This document shows positions 7,444-13,268 of a stretch of DNA of 44,926 nucleotides, piece by piece (within the stretch, counting starts at the first letter, position 1; each line of letters starts with the position of its first letter). The position numbers and the translations under genes were made by a program. Source of the stretch: an uncultured bacterium. Its GTDB lineage: Bacteria > Nitrospirota > Thermodesulfovibrionia > Thermodesulfovibrionales > Thermodesulfovibrionaceae. The notes beneath the pieces were generated by a model. That model was not told where the DNA came from, made no database searches, and saw only the letters and a list, made by a program, of their open reading frames with translations. The DNA is taken from NCBI GenBank assembly GCA_937998865.1, contig CALLBR010000032.1, forward strand, positions 1 to 44,926, written 5' to 3'.

Positions 7444-7466
7444 CCTTATTTATTAACTGTGGGTAA
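7444..7466. repeat. 23-bp inverted repeat flanking the methyltransferase, right arm
   Basis: The right arm ends TGTGGGTAAC and pairs with 6721-6743 at 21 of 23 positions. Its last four bases (TAAC) are the first bases of hairpin site B. Confidence 0.8.
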
Positions 7467-7586
7467 CAATATGTATAATCTATTGCTACTTAATGCTATT
7501 TCAAAGGTCTATTAATATTTATTTTGTTTATGTTTTACTCAAAGTTTCATCGTACCTAAACGCAACATATCATACATTCAACGTTA
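7463..7586. other. attC-like hairpin site B
   Basis: Plus strand: TAAC (7463-7466), AAT, ATGTAT-A-AT..., then about 80 bases, ...AT-C-ATACAT (7569-7577), TCAAC, GTTA (7583-7586). The stem can be extended to about 16 bp with three mismatches, and the A/C mismatch follows the first six pairs as in sites A and C. At 124 bp it is the longest of the three. It holds no gene and occupies most of the gap between the methyltransferase and the 60-aa gene. Confidence 0.6.
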
Positions 7587-7600
7587 ACTACAAATAAAAA

Positions 7601-7629
7601 TTGCGCTCACTGTTGCGTCGTTACGCACG
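7601..7629. other. Possible attC-like half site F
   Basis: C-ACTGTT-GCGTC-GTTA at 7608-7623 fits the right-half pattern of the other sites, and TGCG/CGCA can pair around it. The GTTA again contains the stop of the adjoining 60-aa gene. There is no left half. The match is short and could be chance. Confidence 0.3.
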
Positions 7630-7803
7630 TTCTATTTTAGTTTTTATAATCCTATATTCGTTTGTTTCGTGTTCTTTTAGTTTCTTTCTACTAAAGGTTG
7701 TATATAAGTTGTCTATCGGTATTTTAAGATCATTAGAAAGGTTTTTAACACTTCCAAATATTCTTACTTCATTAGTTTGTTTATTTATATGTACGTATGC
7801 CAT
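7621..7803 (-). CDS. Hypothetical 60-aa protein (cassette gene 4b)
   Basis: MAYVHINKQTNEVRIFGSV opens a strand pair. A helix-turn-helix-like stretch (NLSNDLKIPIDNLYTTFSRK) follows, and the protein ends with basic residues. It could be a small DNA-binding protein, but this is an inference. Its stop lies in a GTTA boundary. It starts eight bases after the 81-aa gene and is probably cotranscribed with it. Confidence 0.55.
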   Translation of the reverse strand: MAYVHINKQTNEVRIFGSVKNLSNDLKIPIDNLYTTFSRKKLKEHETNEYRIIKTKIERA

Positions 7804-7811
7804 TTTAGATT

Positions 7812-8057
7812 TTATATAAAAATTGCTAATCTTTTCAAACCGTTATTTTCTATCTTAAAAGATTTGTTTTTATCTGACCATCTTTTTAATTTATCATAAT
7901 CTAAAGATTCGCTTATCTTATCTTTTAATATAACGTTAAAATAAGGTTTACTGCCCATAAATTTAACCCCAGTAAAATGATCGCATAAATCTAACCTTAA
8001 ACCTATTTGTTCTTCTATTATCGTTAAGGTTTCTTTTCTTTTATTAATTAAGTTCAT
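7812..8057 (-). CDS. Hypothetical 81-aa protein (cassette gene 4a)
   Basis: A soluble, basic protein. Residues 1-20 are helical, the middle is KFMGSKPYFNVILKD, and the C-terminus is FKIENNGLKRLAIFI, probably a closing beta strand. I recognise no family. It shares one cassette with the 60-aa gene. A 22-codon reading frame (8112-8044) overlaps its start. Confidence 0.55.
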   Translation of the reverse strand: MNLINKRKETLTIIEEQIGLRLDLCDHFTGVKFMGSKPYFNVILKDKISESLDYDKLKRWSDKNKSFKIENNGLKRLAIFI

Positions 8058-8112
8058 ATCCTTCTTTTATGTATCCGCATCCACCTATTACAATTTGCTT
8101 ACCGTCTTTCAT
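8044..8112 (-). CDS. Very small ORF, 22 aa, doubtful
   Basis: ATG at 8112-8110, TAA at 8046-8044. It starts MKDGKQIVIGGCGYIKEGY and runs four codons into the 81-aa gene in another frame. It could be a leader peptide coupled to that gene. Evidence is only position and an open frame. Confidence 0.25.
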   Translation of the reverse strand: MKDGKQIVIGGCGYIKEGYELN

Positions 8113-8140
8113 AATTTCTAGTTTTTTAATTATTACAATA

Positions 8141-8148
8141 CAAATATA
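8141..8148 (-). promoter_or_regulatory. Possible -7 box TATATTTG for cassette gene 4
   Basis: TATATTTG on the minus strand, 84 bases before the 81-aa gene, within the 284-bp gap 8058-8341. No clear -33 box. The rest of the gap holds a 22-codon frame and hairpin site C and nothing else I can name. Confidence 0.35.
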
Positions 8149-8271
8149 ATTAACATATATGTAATACACAGGTAAAAATACAAATATTTTAAATTATTTT
8201 GTAATTTCAACATTTAAAGCCAAGTATTAAGGAGTTTGTAGCTATCGCGCCACGCCATTTTTATCAGTAGT

Positions 8272-8333
8272 TAACAATGTGTAAAATTAATATTTGCCCA
8301 AAAGGAAAAAACGAAATCTTACACTAGACGTTA
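8272..8333. other. attC-like hairpin site C
   Basis: Plus strand: TAAC (8272-8275), AAT, GTGTAA-A-ATT, about 30 bases, AAT-C-TTACAC (8316-8324), TAGAC, GTTA (8330-8333). The stem is six pairs, an A/C mismatch, then three pairs. Arm sequences differ from sites A and B but lengths, mismatch position, the 3-nt and 5-nt internal loop and the TAAC/GTTA ends are the same. That indicates conservation of structure and not of sequence. Confidence 0.6.
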
Positions 8334-8341
8334 TTCGTAAC

Positions 8342-8569
8342 TTAGTCCCACAAAAAGGGGTTCTGTCTTTTTTCATACAATCCAACTACACCATACATAA
8401 TTAATCCAAAAAACAAGATTAATAAGATATATATATAGCTTAAAGGATTTATAGGGTTAAGTCTGTAAGCATCAAAGTATCCCCTACCTAATCTCGGCAA
8501 CCCTTTTTTGCTACGTTCTTCATTTGATACTTTTTGTAAAATTTTTAATTTTATTGCTAATTTTTCCAT
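8342..8569 (-). CDS. Small membrane protein, 75 aa (cassette gene 5)
   Basis: A basic N-terminal half (residues 1-38, KVSNEERSKKGLPRLGRGYF) is followed by one hydrophobic segment at about 44-66 (YIYILLILFFGLIMYGVVGL) and a short tail. It is probably a single-pass inner-membrane protein with its basic side in the cytoplasm. No enzyme motif. It lies between site C and half-site D. Its stop sits nine bases after the GTTA of site C. Confidence 0.6.
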   Translation of the reverse strand: MEKLAIKLKILQKVSNEERSKKGLPRLGRGYFDAYRLNPINPLSYIYILLILFFGLIMYGVVGLYEKRQNPFLWD

Positions 8570-8587
8570 CTTTTAAATTTAAATACG

Positions 8588-8609
8588 CATAACACTATAT
8601 AAAAATAAT
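8588..8609. other. attC-like half site D
   Basis: TAAC (8590-8593), ACT, ATATAA, A matches the left-half pattern of sites A-C, but no complementary right arm follows. It lies at the outer edge of the cassette block, 30 bases from the 13-bp border repeat, as expected if the block was cut through a site. Confidence 0.35.
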
Positions 8610-8639
8610 GTATGCTTATGGCTTTATTAAAGGTTATTT

Positions 8640-8652
8640 TTTATTTACTTAC
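8640..8652. repeat. 13-bp direct repeat, right border of cassette block
   Basis: TTTATTTACTTAC, identical to 5254-5266. It falls at the stop codon of the truncated Cys-rich ORF, so the same VSK-TAA is read at both borders. Confidence 0.5.
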
Positions 8653-8712
8653 TATTCTATTATCACTCAACAAACACTGATCACACCTTTTCTTACAAAC
8701 TTTAAATCCCAT
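8641..8712 (-). pseudogene. Truncated Cys-rich phage protein, 5' part (23 aa)
   Basis: The ATG overlaps the stop of the 80-aa gene (TAATG). It reads MGFKVCKKRCDQCLLSDN then RIVSK and TAA. C-x3-C-x2-C at the N-terminus is the opening of the Cys/His small-protein family whose C-terminal part I see at 5095-5266. Joining both halves at VSK gives a plausible protein of about 76 aa. I read this as the upstream half of a gene split by the cassette block. A functional 23-aa microprotein cannot be excluded. Confidence 0.55.
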
Positions 8713-8954
8713 TATTTCAAATTTTGAATCCACTTAACTAAAAAATTAAACTCTATTCCCTTTGCTAAATTATTGCTTACCAATACTAACAATTCTAAAT
8801 ATGAATGTCTAGTATCGTTTTTTATTTTACACTCTCTTATCAATAACCCACCCTTTTCTCTTGTTATTGACGTAACTCTAATTTTCTCTTCAATTTCTCT
8901 AACCTGACTTTTTAATCTTGACTCTCTAAAAAACTTTTTTGTAAATCCTATCAT
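8712..8954 (-). CDS. Hypothetical 80-aa protein
   Basis: A basic N-terminus (MIGFTKKFFRESRLKSQV) is followed by a charged helix and a C-terminal hydrophobic stretch (SYLELLVLVSNNLAKGIEF). Probably soluble, all-helical. Start and stop overlap both neighbours by a few bases, so it is coupled in the small-gene train 9548-8641. No family recognised. Confidence 0.55.
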   Translation of the reverse strand: MIGFTKKFFRESRLKSQVREIEEKIRVTSITREKGGLLIRECKIKNDTRHSYLELLVLVSNNLAKGIEFNFLVKWIQNLK

Positions 8955-9178
8955 AACAAATCATATTCTTTCATTTTTGAAAACTCCCTCTTTAAATCTA
9001 ATCTATCATCTGAAAACAGATGAAGTATTCTAAATTTAGCATCTCTAAAAAACTCAAATACTTCGCTCACTTCATATAAAACATCATACTTCCCTACCTC
9101 CCAATCTGTCTTTTCAATACACGAATTATCGCCATCAATAACCACCTTATAATTCAATTTTTCCACTACACTACTCAT
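8951..9178 (-). CDS. Hypothetical 75-aa protein
   Basis: A small acidic protein, MSSVVEKLNYKVVIDGDN..., with mixed strands and helices and a FEFFRDAKFRILHLF core. The ATG overlaps the end of the upstream coiled-coil gene by eight bases. No recognised domain. Confidence 0.55.
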   Translation of the reverse strand: MSSVVEKLNYKVVIDGDNSCIEKTDWEVGKYDVLYEVSEVFEFFRDAKFRILHLFSDDRLDLKREFSKMKEYDLL

Positions 9179-9548
9179 TATTATTCAATTTAAAAATTAA
9201 ACCATCTATTTCTCTTTTTAACCTTTCGACCTCTATTTTTAAACCCCTGTTTTTACCATTGATCTTATCAACATCTTTCAACAAATCTTTCACAATCTTA
9301 TCTCTTCTATCAGATTTATTCATTTTCATTCTTTTCTCCTGAACATTGAATATCTCTTTATCCTTCAATTTGATCTGATTTAGTAAATCATTTATTTTTT
9401 GGTTTTGAGCTTTAATAAATTCACTTTGCGCCTCAACTCTTGAATTAACTATTTTCAACTCTTTGTCAAGATTCACACACCTTAACCAATATTTCTCTTC
9501 TTTCCTTAATTCCTCCGACTCGAAATAATTAAAATTAAATTTTTCCAC
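9171..9548 (-). CDS. Coiled-coil protein, 125 aa
   Basis: Almost the whole length (about 20-125) is a charged heptad-like helix rich in Lys, Glu, Leu and Asn, ending EVERLKREIDGLIFKLNNNE. It is likely an elongated homodimer. It is the first gene after a terminator at 9568-9589 and probably begins the transcript of small genes. Function unknown. Confidence 0.6.
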   Translation of the reverse strand: MEKFNFNYFESEELRKEEKYWLRCVNLDKELKIVNSRVEAQSEFIKAQNQKINDLLNQIKLKDKEIFNVQEKRMKMNKSDRRDKIVKDLLKDVDKINGKNRGLKIEVERLKREIDGLIFKLNNNE

Positions 9549-9567
9549 ACTATTTATTTAAAATTAG

Positions 9568-9589
9568 AAAAAGCCCAAATTAATGGGCA
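9568..9589 (-). terminator. Intrinsic terminator
   Basis: Minus strand GCCCA-ttaatt-TGGGC followed by TTTTTC, beginning a few bases beyond the stop of the 179-aa gene. It separates the 10945-9594 unit from the 9548-8641 unit. Confidence 0.75.
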
Positions 9590-9593
9590 TTAA

Positions 9594-10133
9594 TTACGAT
9601 CTGAAAGCGTCTTTAACTTTTTCAAATTGGTCTTTTGACATAATCTTTTTCATTATTCTCTCACAATCTTTCAACTGTTTTTCCAATGAAAAACCGTTAT
9701 TTAATCCTCTATCAATCGTTTTGCTGAATTCAATAAAATCAAACCTCTCAGCCATAAACTCTAAAAACCTATTAAAATACTCCTCATTCATCCACTCTTC
9801 ATAATACAATCCTTTCAACATTTCATGAACCTCCTCTCTATACTTCATTGTTATTGGCAATCCTCCCGGATCAACAACAAAACCATGGATTTCAAAAGGA
9901 TTATAAACGGTGGGAAACATTGGAGGCCATACATTACCCATTAAACCTACATATAACTCACCTCCACTTTCATTGATTTTTTTCAACTCCTCCTCTGTCA
10001 ATTTCCACTTAGCAAATATAAACGGCATATTAGTTTCACTATCTACACATTTGCATGCTACAATGTCATGAGTATTAGGATTATTATTTGCTCCTAATAC
10101 CATGTTTGCCTCTTCAAATTTCTCTGAATTCAT
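9594..10133 (-). CDS. Hypothetical phage protein, 179 aa
   Basis: The N-terminal 80 residues (ACKCVDSETNMPFIFAKWKL, then a Pro-rich GNVWPPMFPTVYNPFE) resemble a small phage domain often found in early regions and of unknown role. Residues 95-179 are helical, with an acidic segment LEFMAERFDFIEF. It ends against a terminator and directly follows the 87-aa gene. I cannot assign a function. Confidence 0.6.
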   Translation of the reverse strand: MNSEKFEEANMVLGANNNPNTHDIVACKCVDSETNMPFIFAKWKLTEEELKKINESGGELYVGLMGNVWPPMFPTVYNPFEIHGFVVDPGGLPITMKYREEVHEMLKGLYYEEWMNEEYFNRFLEFMAERFDFIEFSKTIDRGLNNGFSLEKQLKDCERIMKKIMSKDQFEKVKDAFRS

Positions 10134-10134
10134 T

Positions 10135-10398
10135 TTATATAAATTTTACGTTTTCAATTAATACTCTCTCAATTAATCCTTCATTTGTTCTTATCAGACA
10201 ATTTGTATATTGCCCAACACCATCATTCAACTCCTCATAATCCACACCAAACCCCATAAACAATCCCTCATTACAAAAATCATCCTCAAATCTATTCGTT
10301 CCTTTTTTCCATTTTGTAATTGTATTCCCAACCAAAGAATCATATTTACTTTCCACTGCAATTCCTCTTATCCATTTTTTAAACAAAACCTTCTCCAT
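10135..10398 (-). CDS. Hypothetical 87-aa protein
   Basis: Strand-rich, with MEKVLFKKWIRGIAVESKYD at the start and a C-terminal LIRTNEGLIERVLIENVKFI strand pair. It may be a small beta-barrel-like fold, similar in feel to other phage early proteins. Its ATG touches the stop of the alpha-CTD-like gene (one-base overlap), suggesting coupling. Confidence 0.55.
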   Translation of the reverse strand: MEKVLFKKWIRGIAVESKYDSLVGNTITKWKKGTNRFEDDFCNEGLFMGFGVDYEELNDGVGQYTNCLIRTNEGLIERVLIENVKFI

Positions 10399-10727
10399 TA
10401 CCTGATCTCATCTTTAAAGTTCACACTATGCCTCTTCATCTCTTCCTCTAAATCCTGCAATAACAATTTACCAAAATTCCTCCATCTCAAAACATCTTTT
10501 CTCATGAAATTTTTCAAGTCACTGATTTTATCAACTCCTGCACCCCTGAGAGTATTTATGATCCTTTTATGCCTATGACCCTTATTAAAAATATCCTCAA
10601 TAAGAGTTTCAGGGCTTTTTAACCTTAATGATTCTCTCTTATCTAATAGAACATTACACCCTGTAATTATTTGCCTTAATTCGTAATCACTACACACTTC
10701 TAAAAGCCTTTCTATCTTAAAATCCAT
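10398..10727 (-). CDS. RNA polymerase alpha-CTD-like protein, 109 aa
   Basis: Residues about 54-103 match the C-terminal domain of RNAP alpha. They read RIINTLRGAGVDKISDLKNF, then a helix ending LRWRNFGKLLLQDLEEEM. In the bacterial domain the pattern is aLraaGI-x2-v-dLv...l..irNfGkkSl-eI, a double helix-hairpin-helix that binds DNA and activators. The N-terminal half is helical and charged and has no alpha-NTD features. Such a protein could compete with or replace host alpha-CTD at promoters, or simply be a HhH DNA-binding protein. The resemblance is visible in sequence; the role is inferred. Confidence 0.65.
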   Translation of the reverse strand: MDFKIERLLEVCSDYELRQIITGCNVLLDKRESLRLKSPETLIEDIFNKGHRHKRIINTLRGAGVDKISDLKNFMRKDVLRWRNFGKLLLQDLEEEMKRHSVNFKDEIR

Positions 10728-10750
10728 ACTATTTTATTTATAAATTCAAC

Positions 10751-10945
10751 TTAATTGTAAACTCGTTTGCTTTTCTTTTTCAATACTTTGGTGTAACCAC
10801 AATACTTTACATCATCATCAACAATTATAGGTCTTAGACTCATCATTAAAGGGAACTTATTTATAGACTCTGATAATTTTTGCAATTGGTTAGGCTCAAT
10901 ATATCTAGGATTATTTGGGTTTTCTCTGATCTCACTTAAATTCAT
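10751..10945 (-). CDS. Shortened ParB-like N-terminal protein, 64 aa
   Basis: MNLSEIRENPNNPRYIEPNQ, LSESINKFPLMMSLRPIIVD is the ParB/Srx nuclease-like opening found in phage ParB proteins. The following GGNMR-type loop and helix, which hold the active or CTP-binding residues, are missing. After VDDDV the sequence jumps to GYTKVLKKKSKRVYN, which resembles a later part of the family. It therefore looks like an internal deletion of a longer gene. It may be a remnant or a minimal adaptor. A terminator lies just upstream (10956-10984) and I see no promoter of its own. Confidence 0.6.
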   Translation of the reverse strand: MNLSEIRENPNNPRYIEPNQLQKLSESINKFPLMMSLRPIIVDDDVKYCGYTKVLKKKSKRVYN

Positions 10946-10955
10946 ATCTCTTAAA

Positions 10956-10984
10956 TTTAAAAAAGCTCCCTATTTAGGAGCTTT
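10956..10984 (-). terminator. Intrinsic terminator after the 11845-11008 unit
   Basis: Minus strand AAAGCTCC-taaatag-GGAGCTTT with a following T run. Strong and symmetrical, placed 24 bases after the stop at 11008. Confidence 0.85.
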
Positions 10985-11007
10985 CTTTATCCTGATTAAA
11001 ACTTTTT

Positions 11008-11214
11008 TTAACTCTCTTTTTTGGTGACAGAAGAGCCGTTTTTAGCAACAATAGAGCCGTTTTTAAACTGAAATTTATTTCCATCCTTTATATCCCATCC
11101 ATTAGATTTATTCAGGACTTTTTCAGCTAAACTTTTTTCATGGGCAACCTCTCTCTGTTTGTCTTTACCATCTTTTTTCTTTTCAATTAATTCTACAAAT
11201 ACCTCTTGTGACAT
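11008..11214 (-). CDS. Hypothetical basic 68-aa protein
   Basis: Lys-rich and low in hydrophobics, with a repetitive C-terminal tail (FKNGSIVAKNGSSVTKKES). It sits between the structural-looking 209-aa gene and a terminator, so it should be strongly transcribed from the promoter at 11878-11909. It might be an accessory virion protein. No family recognised. Confidence 0.6.
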   Translation of the reverse strand: MSQEVFVELIEKKKDGKDKQREVAHEKSLAEKVLNKSNGWDIKDGNKFQFKNGSIVAKNGSSVTKKES

Positions 11215-11215
11215 A

Positions 11216-11845
11216 TTAACTTGGTTTAATTTCTGTTAATGGATCAAAACCATCCTCTGGTCTTACAATATCTCTTGTTCCAAACCACCCATCAGGTAAG
11301 AAAAATTTCAGCATCATCATTTCTTGATCAACTAAATTCTCTCCTTTTGAAGGACTTTTTGCTCTAAAAGTTCTTGGTGAAATCTTAATGCCAGCATGTC
11401 CGTTTGTTCCAACTTTTCTAGCCATAATTTTACCTCTACTATCAACCCTATACACAGTTAAATTTTTCGCACACGCTAAGTTTTTCAACGCTGCGTACTG
11501 TTCTGGCGAAGGGGTTCTAATTACCGCTGTTACTAATTGCGGTCCTTCACCCACAGCTATAGATGCCCCGTCAAAATTTTCAGAATCATCTAAATCATCT
11601 GGCTCTGTAAAATTGACCTTTTCTAATTCAGGAGTTATTACAACCTTTGTATTATCCACAGCATCAGGCAAAGCCGTCCAGCTTGTCTCCTCTTCTATAC
11701 CATTCACACCATTTACAAACGTATTATTTGCATCATCTAAAATTTGAAAAATAAATCTAGCGTCTTTTACCCAAACAGGGGTACAAACATTAAAAGGGAC
11801 TGTTTCCAAAGTTTGGTCTCCCTCGCAATTGCAATCAAATGACAT
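11216..11845 (-). CDS. Probable structural protein, tail tube candidate, 209 aa
   Basis: The N-terminus MSFDCNCEGDQTLETVPFNV, a following VWVKDARFIFQILDD strand and a body with alternating strands resemble small Bacteroidota phage virion proteins (tail tube or decoration type). The head-tail module 43025-32917 has no obvious major tail tube gene, and this gene has the strongest promoter of the genome (TTTG-N20-TAGATTTG) and a strong terminator. Both are expected for an abundant virion protein. The location, 20 kb away from the tail genes among recombination genes, is odd. The call is an inference from expression signals and composition. Confidence 0.5.
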   Translation of the reverse strand: MSFDCNCEGDQTLETVPFNVCTPVWVKDARFIFQILDDANNTFVNGVNGIEEETSWTALPDAVDNTKVVITPELEKVNFTEPDDLDDSENFDGASIAVGEGPQLVTAVIRTPSPEQYAALKNLACAKNLTVYRVDSRGKIMARKVGTNGHAGIKISPRTFRAKSPSKGENLVDQEMMMLKFFLPDGWFGTRDIVRPEDGFDPLTEIKPS

Positions 11846-11877
11846 ATTAAATATTTTTAGTACTAAAAAACCTTATC

Positions 11878-11909
11878 CAAATCTAGCTATAAACGTAATT
11901 ATTAACAAA
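11878..11909 (-). promoter_or_regulatory. Strong promoter of the 209-aa structural gene
   Basis: Minus strand TTTG (11909-11906), a 20-base spacer, TAGATTTG (11885-11878). This is a full match to the Bacteroidota -33/-7 consensus. The ATG follows 33 bases later behind an A/T-rich leader. Confidence 0.8.
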
Positions 11910-12254
11910 TTAATAAAATTCTTCGCTTTTGATTTCTCTATATACATCTCTTAACAATTGCTTCCTTTCTTGAAATTCTTCGTATTGCTCCTGCTTGTCA
12001 TGCTCTTCCGGTAACCCTAAAATTATATTACCCTTAAATAGCTTTAACTCTGGATAAGTCCCCTTTGGCAAAATATGTAAAAATTGCCAATGCCATTGCC
12101 AATGCCCCTCTCTATACAGTGGTTTATATGACAATTCAGAAAATGGAGTCCTTTCTGCAATGATTTCCTTAAACATTGTTTTTTGATTGTATTTTTTAGG
12201 TAAATCATTTTTCAGAAAAGACTTCAAATCATTTTTTAACTTTTCTTTATTCAC
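11910..12254 (-). CDS. Hypothetical 114-aa protein
   Basis: A basic, helical N-terminus (MNKEKLKNDLKSFLKNDLPK) is followed by a Trp/His-rich middle (REGHWQWHWQFLHILPKG) and an acidic C-terminal helix. The WQWHWQF segment is unusual but I know no family with it. The start overlaps the 183-aa gene by eight bases. Confidence 0.55.
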   Translation of the reverse strand: MNKEKLKNDLKSFLKNDLPKKYNQKTMFKEIIAERTPFSELSYKPLYREGHWQWHWQFLHILPKGTYPELKLFKGNIILGLPEEHDKQEQYEEFQERKQLLRDVYREIKSEEFY

Positions 12255-12798
12255 CTACTTCTCCCTCTTCCTCATCTTCTGGAAACATATCTAATTGAGC
12301 TTTTTTGTTCATGAACACATATTCATAAACCTCTTCCTCAATCTTATCACAAATTTCCTGCAATTCTTCACCATACTCCTGATTTCCAAAATGCAAAGGT
12401 TTTGTATTAATTGCGTTACCCTCATATGTCCCCATTATTACAACTTTATCTCTTTCTTTCCCACTAAAAGAAATTCCATTAACAGATATTTTGCTAATCA
12501 TTTCTTCAGTGAATTGTTTGGCATACTTTTTCTGCGCTGCGCTTGCACTAAAATTTGAACCATTAACTAAAGACTCAAATAAAGTATATCCATAAAAACT
12601 ACCCAACCTTATTATCAACTTATCAAACAAACTTAATAAATCAGGATGAGGCACTATTGGTTGTGGTCCCTTATATGGTATTTCATAACTCTCATTATCT
12701 GCCGTAAGCATTGCAATCCCTTCAAAATCTAATGATGCTTTATCCTTAGATTTTGCCATTTTCAATTTAAAACTATCCTTCTTTGGTTTTACAAACAT
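12247..12798 (-). CDS. Hypothetical 183-aa protein with acidic tail
   Basis: A soluble protein with a strand-rich centre (NGISFSGKERDKVVIMGTYE) and a strongly acidic C-terminus preceded by KKAQLDMFP. The QLDMF-like peptide followed by acids resembles sliding-clamp or SSB-interacting tails (QxxLF type), which would fit the replication neighbourhood. That is only a pattern-based guess. It overlaps the next gene slightly. Confidence 0.55.
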   Translation of the reverse strand: MFVKPKKDSFKLKMAKSKDKASLDFEGIAMLTADNESYEIPYKGPQPIVPHPDLLSLFDKLIIRLGSFYGYTLFESLVNGSNFSASAAQKKYAKQFTEEMISKISVNGISFSGKERDKVVIMGTYEGNAINTKPLHFGNQEYGEELQEICDKIEEEVYEYVFMNKKAQLDMFPEDEEEGEVGE

Positions 12799-12821
12799 TC
12801 TATTATTTATTTAATTAAAAA

Positions 12822-13268
12822 TTAACTACTAAAATTATTAGGGTTCTCTATGAAATAATCATACTCCGTACCCGCTAACATTTTTACAAACTCAACAAAC
12901 TCGACTAATTCTATTCTATTAAGCTCGTAAACGCTTTTAACCCTCACTAAATCAAATCCTCCACTCTCTTCTTTATCAATCTCCTCCAACATGATAGGAC
13001 ACATTTTTCTTAGTTTCTCATCAGTGCTTTTCAATGATAAGTATTCACCATCCACTTTTTTGAAAATATTTTGAAAATCAGGTACTATTTTTTTCATATA
13101 ATACCCAATAAGACTTTTTGATCCATTCCCCGGAAAAACTACCGCACTCATGATTGCATTACTACCGGGAAATTTCCCAAAAAAATTCATCATTTCATCT
13201 TTATTACTAATTAGTGGAACGCCTTTATCATTTACCTTAACTATCACAGAAAAATTAGTATTCCTCAT
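12822..13268 (-). CDS. NinB-like recombination protein, 148 aa
   Basis: The layout resembles phage NinB/ORF homologues: an N-terminal strand pair, a central GSKSLIGYYMKKIVPDF stretch (compare rSxxQNxYYw-xxVxp), and a C-terminal VYELNRIELVEFVEFVKML helix ending in a short YFIENP tail. NinB-type proteins bind ssDNA and promote recombination. RusA and ERF genes nearby support that role. Similarity is partial, so the call is moderate. Confidence 0.45.
   Translation of the reverse strand: MRNTNFSVIVKVNDKGVPLISNKDEMMNFFGKFPGSNAIMSAVVFPGNGSKSLIGYYMKKIVPDFQNIFKKVDGEYLSLKSTDEKLRKMCPIMLEEIDKEESGGFDLVRVKSVYELNRIELVEFVEFVKMLAGTEYDYFIENPNNFSS

Noticed and set aside
5254-8652. The block as a classical insertion sequence or transposon
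   Set aside because: There is no transposase and no long terminal inverted repeats at the borders; the internal 23-bp inverted repeat surrounds only the methyltransferase.
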